Part shown: one piece after another, positions 58,372 to 64,000 of the stretch
How positions within the stretch are numbered: position 1 is the stretch's first letter
Layout of the letters: every line of letters starts with the position of its first letter
DNA from: Phanerochaete sordida
Taxonomy: Eukaryota; Basidiomycota; Agaricomycetes; Polyporales; Phanerochaetaceae
DNA: 64,000 nt
NCBI GenBank assembly: GCA_019973155.2
Contig: BPQB01000116.1
Coordinates: 1-64,000 of the forward strand
Direction: 5' to 3'
Position numbers and translations under genes: made by a program
The notes under the pieces: generated by a model
What the model was told of the DNA's origin: nothing
The model's database searches: none
Seen by the model: only the letters and a program-made list of their open reading frames with translations

Positions 58372-60133
58372 ATGCTCCTCACCTACAACCAAGAACGAAA
58401 GCAGCGAAAGCCTGTCGACTCCGTCGGCTGGCTAGACCTGCCCACGGAATTGCTAATCGAAATCCTGAAATATCTCAACCCCCGCGACATATTGCATTGC
58501 CAAGCGGTACGCTCCGTTCACCCTGGTCTTTTCGCCATACTCATCGTGCCACGTCGCATGCCACGTAGGTCTGCCGCACACTGCGGGATATCGTCGCCGA
58601 CTGCGCTGAGCTCCAGTATTTTATCGAGCTGACTGCCGACAACCTCGTCGAAGGTTTCCCCAAACACGGCGCCCCCTCTTCCGCTGAACGTCTCAGGCTC
58701 CTTCTCGAGCGCCGCAGGCGTTGGCGCGAGCTCGACTGGACCAAGAAGCATGTCGTTCCCATCCCAGGGGCGTGCCAGGCGTACGAGTTCGTTGGCGGGG
58801 CTTTCGCCAAGTCGATGGGCTTCTTCGGCCACAGCTCCCTGAACGTCACCTGGCTCCCTACACGAAACGCCCCTGCTCGGAGCATCTTCTACAAAGACCT
58901 TGGGGTGGCGGCGAGGGATTTTGCGATAGACCCGTCACAAGATATGATGGCACTTGTGGAGGCGGGAGCAGACAATGCGTGAGTGGCATATTCTCTGGCG
59001 GCTCCGCTGGACACTTGCTGAATATTGCTCGCCAGCGGTATCAAGATCTACATTCGCTCCATTAGCAAGAACGAGAAGCACCCGCTCGCGACCGACGAGT
59101 GCTTGAGCGCGCCCTCTCCCCAAATTGGCACCTGCTTCATTCAGATCGTACACGACGTTGTTGGCGTGTTCTTCTGGCTCGATGAGCCTGGGCTCTTGGT
59201 GTGGAACTGGCGTTCTGGAAAGCTGCTTGTGGTGCGTCAATATCACGCTGTGTACACAGCTCCTCCGTTCGCTGACCACTCTCTAGTCTCTACAGTACTC
59301 CGACCTCCCAGTTGGCGCATGGGACTTCGCCTTCCTGTCGAACCGCACATACATGATTACCTCAAGGCATCGCAACGGTTCTATCGACCTGTACGCCTTC
59401 GGGGATCATGCTTTCGACGTCGCACCGCCGAAGCACGTCGTCAAGCTACGCCTACCCGAAATTCAGCTAGGGCGCGAGCTCACCTTCTTCTCGACACACA
59501 CTTCGCCTTTTCTCGGAGCCGGCAACACCAATGACGTCCCCTTCTCTGCGCCGCAGGATGATCGCATCCACGTCATGACGCTCAGATATGGTCGGGAGTT
59601 CTTCCACCTCTTCCTCAAGAACAGCTTCCTGCTGTCGCTCATCAACTGCCCGCCCGCCGACGCCGAGCTCGCCTGGGACAGCTGGGGCCCAGCCAACACT
59701 CGGTTCATGAGGCACGGCATCCAGTTCCAATGGCTGCGCTACGTGCATGGCCAGCGCGTCGCGCTGCCGCACTCGCTGCCTGACAGCGAAGGCCAGATGT
59801 TGTCTGTACTGGACTTCAACGTCCGCCCGCGACGCGATCGCGAATCGTCGCAGGACCTTCCCGCTGGCTACGACTATGCGGTCACCCGCGAGCCGTCACC
59901 CATCCACAAAGGCACGCTCTTCACGCGCGACTTCACGACATCGCTGCCGTACACTCGCTCGACCCGCATGTCGCCTGAGTACTACAACGGATTCATGCTT
60001 GACGACCAGTGCATTATTGGCATGAAGGTGCGTCCCTGTGGGCTTGTCTTTCCTGCTCAATCTAATGCCTCTCCAGGAATCCGCTTTCGTGGACTCGGGC
60101 AACTTCGAGGACATTGATGTCTTCACGTTCTGA
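58372..60133 (+). CDS. F-box protein (3)
   Basis: Five exons: 58372-58506, 58569-58978, 59036-59231, 59296-60027 and 60077-60133; phases close to 509 residues. The F-box is clear: GWLDLPTELLIEILKYLNPRDILHCQA, split by the first intron, then VCRTLRDIVADCAELQYFIEL. The middle holds RRRRWRELDW followed by beta-rich repeats such as DVVGVFFWLDEPGLLVWNW and LSNRTYMITSRHRNGSIDLYAF, suggesting a propeller-like substrate-binding part. The protein ends SGNFEDIDVFTF. This architecture is common in Agaricomycetes; the role is SCF substrate adaptor by inference. Start at 58372 favoured; 58255 possible. Confidence 0.88.
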
Positions 60134-61444
60134 TTCGGTTGATTTTTTTGCTGTCTGACACTGGGACTTACGGACTCTCACTTGTACTACTAGTATCACT
60201 CGCACGAGATACCCAATGTCACTGTACTATCTCCACTCCAGCAATCATACGATTATTATCAACTCCTGCACGGTTTCAGCAGATAGAAGCTGCTCGTCGA
60301 TAACGCGAAGAACTTGCACTTAGTCTTCAAGTGGGCTGCGCTGCACCTGGGACCCGAGTCTAGGCACTCTATCGCGCTCTGCCGGAAGATTGACTGTACC
60401 GCCACGATAAAGATCCTCCCTTGCGCCCGCAAAACTTGCGACAGCGACGGCTGGAGCGTCCTGGAGCACATTGCTGTGCGATACGCCACTGTCAGCTGCG
60501 GTCGTCCCCTCGCGAAAATCGAGCAGGGCCTCGCGGATCTCGATGCCGTCTGTCTTCGACACAAGAGCTCAGAATGTCTCGTCGTGGGAGGGTGTGGCGA
60601 TGTAGATGGAGCTGGCAGCTGACTGCGACGTGCAGAGCTCTCGTTCAAGGACAGGGAGGCATCTTCCGGGCTCCTCGGCTTTCGCTACTCACGCTCACGC
60701 TAAACGCCTCTGCACGAATTCCCAACTTCTTCAAGTTCGCCTAGTTGCTCTTCACTTTGAACGCGGGTCTGCGTTTCGGGACGGCGAGTGAAGTGCCTGC
60801 TTGCTCGCGGTCGTACGGTGCGTCTATGTATTTTGTCGCCTAGCGTCGGAGCGCATGGGGGAATCCGGTACAGCTGATCGTCATCCCTCAAGACGTGTAT
60901 TTGCTTGAGTCACGAGTAAACTCAGGGTGCCGACGGACAAGTACTTGGGCTCGGCGGCGCCGCGCGATTCAGCATCGACAACTTGAAGGCAACAAGGCTT
61001 TGAACGTGATACTGAGAACTTGTTAGCCTCAAATAACACCGGGGTAAGCTCTTACTACAAATGCCCTTCAGGATAAAGCGACATGCATCTGTCATTGTAA
61101 AACACACCGGCAGAGGGTACGAAGTCGACAGCGCGGTCACGGTTTTAGTGAACGGCGGATCGGTGCCTATAGGCTCACCTATCCGAGTCCGGATCGAGAA
61201 GGTGTTCTAGTTTGAGGCCGCTTCCTCTGTGCTTCGCCAGCTCTTCGAAGCACGCCGATGCAGCTTCCAGCGCGGTCAAAGATAATCCAGAGGGTGTAGC
61301 AAAAACGTTTCACAGGATGCAGCAGGTATTGTGCTTTTCGAACGGTTTGGGAATGCTCCCCGAGGGTACTTACTAAGGCTGGAGCCACGGTGATGTTATT
61401 CAAGTTGAGCTGGTAGGCGAGCGAGAGAGCGTACCAGTTGGCCC
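60134..61444. other. Intergenic stretch, possibly holding gene relics
   Basis: About 1.3 kb. Minus frames at 60320-60562 and 61179-61451 look partly coding-like; the second contains LAYQLNLNNITVAPAL and a GTAAGT donor at once after it, but no complete exon chain can be built. Degenerate gene remnants are possible. Confidence 0.3.
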
Positions 61445-62350
61445 TCGTCAAGCCCTACGGGCTGACTGATCGATGCAGCTCGCCGTCCGCCGTCCACGAT
61501 CGTGTCAACAAGCGCGTAACGTGACCGCGATGCCAGCCTCCCCTCCAGAAAGGTATAAATACCATCCCTTCCTCGCTCTCCCAGCCTAACGAACTCTCGC
61601 TCCGACCACCACCATCTCTTCCCCTTGCCCCGTGCAACCCACTGTTTGCATCATGGGACACGGTGACAGGCACCCCACCAGGGCCGGGCACCGACAGCAG
61701 GAGCTGCACGCGGCTGGCAGGTACCGCTAGCTCTGCCGACGATGCGGAACCTTGGCCTCCCGGGGCCTAGTCGAGCCCTCGTGCTGTCGTCGGCAGGGTT
61801 CCCGTGCAGGCCTGTCAGTGGCACCGGACCCACGGCGGAGGACGACGTCCCTGGTGAGTCCTCCACCTTCCTTCGCGTCGACCGCCCACTGACCGCCTCG
61901 AAGCTACGGGCTCGCTGGCGAACACGCCGCGCTCCGACTGGAAGGGCAATGAGCCGAACAAGGCGAAGACAGGTGGTGCCCCGCTCAACGGGACGTGCAT
62001 CTGGGCCGGGCGTCGGCAGCAGGAGCTGTACGTGGCTGGCAGATACCGCTAGCCTCGTCGGCGACGCAGGGCGGCTGGGAACCTCGGCTCTGCCGAGTCG
62101 ATTCCGGCCGTCGTCGCTGGCGGGGTTCCCGTACAGGCCTGCCGACGGTACCGGACCCGGCGAGTAGGGGTCTAAAACTGGTCAGCAAAGTGTTCCCGGG
62201 GCCCACTGCATCATCAACTCACACATGCCTACAGAACCCCCGCCACGGGAAATCTTGGTGAAGCATGGCTGGTTGTCCCCTGGAAAGCCCCAAAAGCACC
62301 GTACCCCAGGTCCGCTGACTATCGATGCCCATGCGCCCCGCGGCTGACAG
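61445..62350 (+). repeat. Promoter-bearing repeat, copy 2
   Basis: Inverted relative of 33300-34167. In this orientation a good core promoter appears: TATAAATA at 61554-61561 in GGTATAAATACC, followed by a pyrimidine-rich tract and ATG at 61652. Two internal blocks reading GCAGGAGCTG...GGCTGGCAG.TACCGCTAG occur near 61695-61735 and 62015-62052, so the element has an internal duplication. Downstream, GLKLVSKVFPGPT...GKSW (near 62170-62260) matches the frame at 33.5 kb. Confidence 0.6.
61554..61561 (+). promoter_or_regulatory. TATA box inside the repeat
   Basis: TATAAATA in the palindromic context GGTATAAATACC; the same palindrome recurs at 34394-34405 on the opposite strand. Confidence 0.55.
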
Positions 62351-62546
62351 GGCCCTAGTCGAAACGACCCAATTCAACGATGCTAAACCTCATAATTCCG
62401 CACTAAAAAGAATTCAATACATCGTTAGAGGGACGAAGGGCGCGACTTCAAGAACAATCGGGGGCCGGCTGGATGGCCAAAAATTCAGTTACGACGTGGC
62501 CTATCGCAATCGGACAAGACATCTCCTCAATTATTCAGTGTTATGA
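62325..62546 (+). pseudogene. Copia-type retrotransposon pol remnant
   Basis: A 73-residue frame containing HNSALKRIQYIVRGTKGATS. This resembles the segment between reverse transcriptase and RNase H of Ty1/copia polyproteins (H..ALKRI.RYL.GT). No other pol motif survives. It follows the repeat at 61445-62350 in the same orientation and abuts the 3' end of the SWAP-like gene, so both may derive from one element. Assigned on a short motif only. Confidence 0.45.
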
Positions 62547-62550
62547 AGCG

Positions 62551-63868
62551 TTATCCTGCTGCTGGGCTGTCTGCTGTAAGTTACGTCGATCACCAAGGTG
62601 ACAGAGGATCGTCTTACCAGAAGCCGCGGCAGCTTTTCGTTGTGCAGCCCACTCTCTCGCTCGTGCACGCCTCGCCTCCTTCAAAGCGTCGTCCGCACTC
62701 GGCTCTATGGTGGCGTCCATGGTAGGTACCGCCTGGACGTCCTCTACAGCCTCACCCTCACTTGATCCCTTACCGTCGTCATCTTCATCCTCGCCATCAT
62801 CACTATCACCATACCCGCCAAGGGCGCCCAAGCCGACTTTCGCACCCTTAGCCTCCTCCTCCTTGCGCCTCTCCTCCTGCTGCACGAGTCGCACGCGTCC
62901 GAGCTCTGTGCGCCACGCACGCGCCCAGCGTCCACGCAGGAACGCGAAGCGCGCGTCCGCGCCGTGGTTCGCGAGGATGCGCGCCTCAAGCTGTGCGCGG
63001 TTCGGCGACGTGAGGAGGTGCGTCGCCGTGCGCCGCATTAGGTCGCGTTGGGGGTCGTCTGGCTGCTCGATGGTTAGCGCAGGCGGAAAGAGAGGGGGGG
63101 GTAGGCGAGGGGGAATGGTTGACGGCGAGGTAGAGGGGCGGACGCACCTCCTCGTCGCTGGCCCATGTCTCCTCGACTGGCGGCTCAGGTTCCAACGCCT
63201 CGAGAGCCCGCAAACGTGCCGCGCGTCCTGCGTCGAGGGTGCGCCGGCGCTTCGCATTCCTGTACTCGGAGAGCTCGGAAGGCGAGAGGAAGAAGGTATC
63301 TTCGGCGTCGGAGGGGAGGTCTGACCAGCCTGAGGGCGAATCAGCGCGCGATGAGGAAGCATGCACGGTGGGTTGAGTAGTATCGGGAAGGGAGCTGAGC
63401 AGGAGGCGGGCGTCGTATCTGTGAGATGGGTGTCAGAAGAGTGCGCTCGAGCGAAGAAAGCAGAAAGGTCCTGAAGACTTCTTCGCCGTTTTCAAGTTCG
63501 GTCAAGGTGGTCAGAGGGTCGGTGAAAAGCGTTCCATTCGCAGATAGTGTACGGTACAGCAGTGACTCAGGACGACACGCGTACCTGTCCACCCAGACCT
63601 CCTCGCCCTTGCCGTCCCGCGCCTCTCCCTCGACGAATTCGCTGTGAGCCCCATCCGAGCCGTGCCAGCGGATCAGGCCCTCGCCGGGCACGCGCTGCCC
63701 GTCGACGAGTCGCACCTCGAGCGCGAGTGCGGCGGCGTGTGCGCGCGGCCCACGGACGACGTCCGCTTCGTGCGCCGTGATGAAGAGCGCGGGGTCGGGC
63801 GCGGAGGGCGCAGCCGGGGACCGTTCGCGGCGTTGGCGTCGGTATGCGTCGGCTTTGCGTTTGGACAT
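62551..63868 (-). CDS. SWAP (suppressor-of-white-apricot)-like splicing regulator
   Basis: Four exons: 63868-63585, 63418-63148, 63062-62618 and 62573-62551; phases close to 340 residues. The N-terminal half fits the SWAP N-terminal domain: DPALFITAHEADVVRG, GEGLIRWHGSDG, then VWVDRYDARLLLSSLP, created only when the 166-nt first intron is removed (compare IDRYDGR in animal SFSWAP). After an acidic WASDEE stretch, a SURP-like module is visible: DLMRRTATHLLTSP, LEARILANHGADARFAFLRG. The C-terminal part is charged, ending KAAAASADSPAAG. If the last 44-nt intron (GTAAGA...ACAG) is retained, the stop moves to 62541. Family knowledge points to pre-mRNA splicing control in the nucleus. Confidence 0.75.
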
Positions 63869-64000
63869 GGCGGGAGGACGCACCGGGAACGGGTGACGCG
63901 ATGGAGGGCGATGGCGGGAGGAGGGCGCGAGGTGGGCGGGCGCGGGGTGTCGGAGGTTATCGGAGCTCGAATATCTCCGCTGGCCTAGCGATTTGCCTTC

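Noticed and set aside
1..64000. CRISPR array, bacterial operon or prophage
   Set aside because: Spliceosomal introns throughout, a Pol III tRNA with intron, and no regularly spaced short repeats: this is fungal nuclear DNA.

Overview
The window is a 64 kb piece of nuclear DNA from a filamentous basidiomycete, most likely an Agaricomycete (mushroom or polypore lineage). Genes are compact and broken by many 44-65 nt GT-AG introns, codon use is GC-rich, and the typical Agaricomycete families are present: divergent F-box proteins, a basidiomycete-type terpene synthase, expanded secreted FAD oxidases, a Zn2Cys6 factor and a KIN1 kinase. I re-spliced most genes by hand. Where exon lengths and phases close into one open frame I say so; where they do not I give only the gene extent.

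Layout. 1-6 kb: an APH/choline-kinase-fold phosphotransferase and a large multi-pass membrane protein with a very long Ser-rich tail. 7.7-19.7 kb: four paralogous secreted FAD-linked oxidases (PCMH FAD domain plus BBE domain) in the order A(-) B(-) C(+) D(+), with A like D and B like C, so the block is an inverted duplication of a two-gene unit. 20.8-25.5 kb: a Cys-containing, probably GPI-anchored secreted protein, an F-box protein, and a senescence-domain protein whose N-terminal module is duplicated. 25.8-32.4 kb: a full ABCC (MRP-type) ABC transporter, then an intron-containing tRNA-Tyr(GUA). 33.3-34.5 kb: a repeat that has an inverted relative at 61.4-62.3 kb. 35-39.5 kb: an F-box protein, an unknown protein and a type I membrane protein; the last two overlap as TGATG (stop/start), suggesting a bicistronic transcript. 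39.9-46.2 kb: a terpene-synthase-like gene that has lost both metal-binding motifs, and a Zn2Cys6 transcription factor. 48.9-52.7 kb: GPI13 (GPI ethanolamine-phosphate transferase) divergent from SPC1 (signal peptidase subunit), the latter in four tiny exons. 53.7-60.1 kb: a KIN1-type kinase and an F-box protein. 60.1-62.5 kb: degenerate repeats and a Copia-like remnant. 62.5-63.9 kb: a SWAP-type splicing-regulator-like gene.

How the genes may work together. The conserved core (GPI13, SPC1, KIN1, the SWAP-like gene, tRNA-Tyr) is housekeeping: ER protein maturation, polarity and RNA processing. The accessory part (four secreted flavin oxidases, the degenerate terpene synthase, the ABCC pump, the Zn2Cys6 factor, the secreted and membrane proteins) looks like small-molecule oxidation, export and environmental response. 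No single classical biosynthetic cluster is evident. The strongest candidates for something new are the palindromic oxidase array, the terpene synthase without a metal site, and the overlapping TGATG gene pair.
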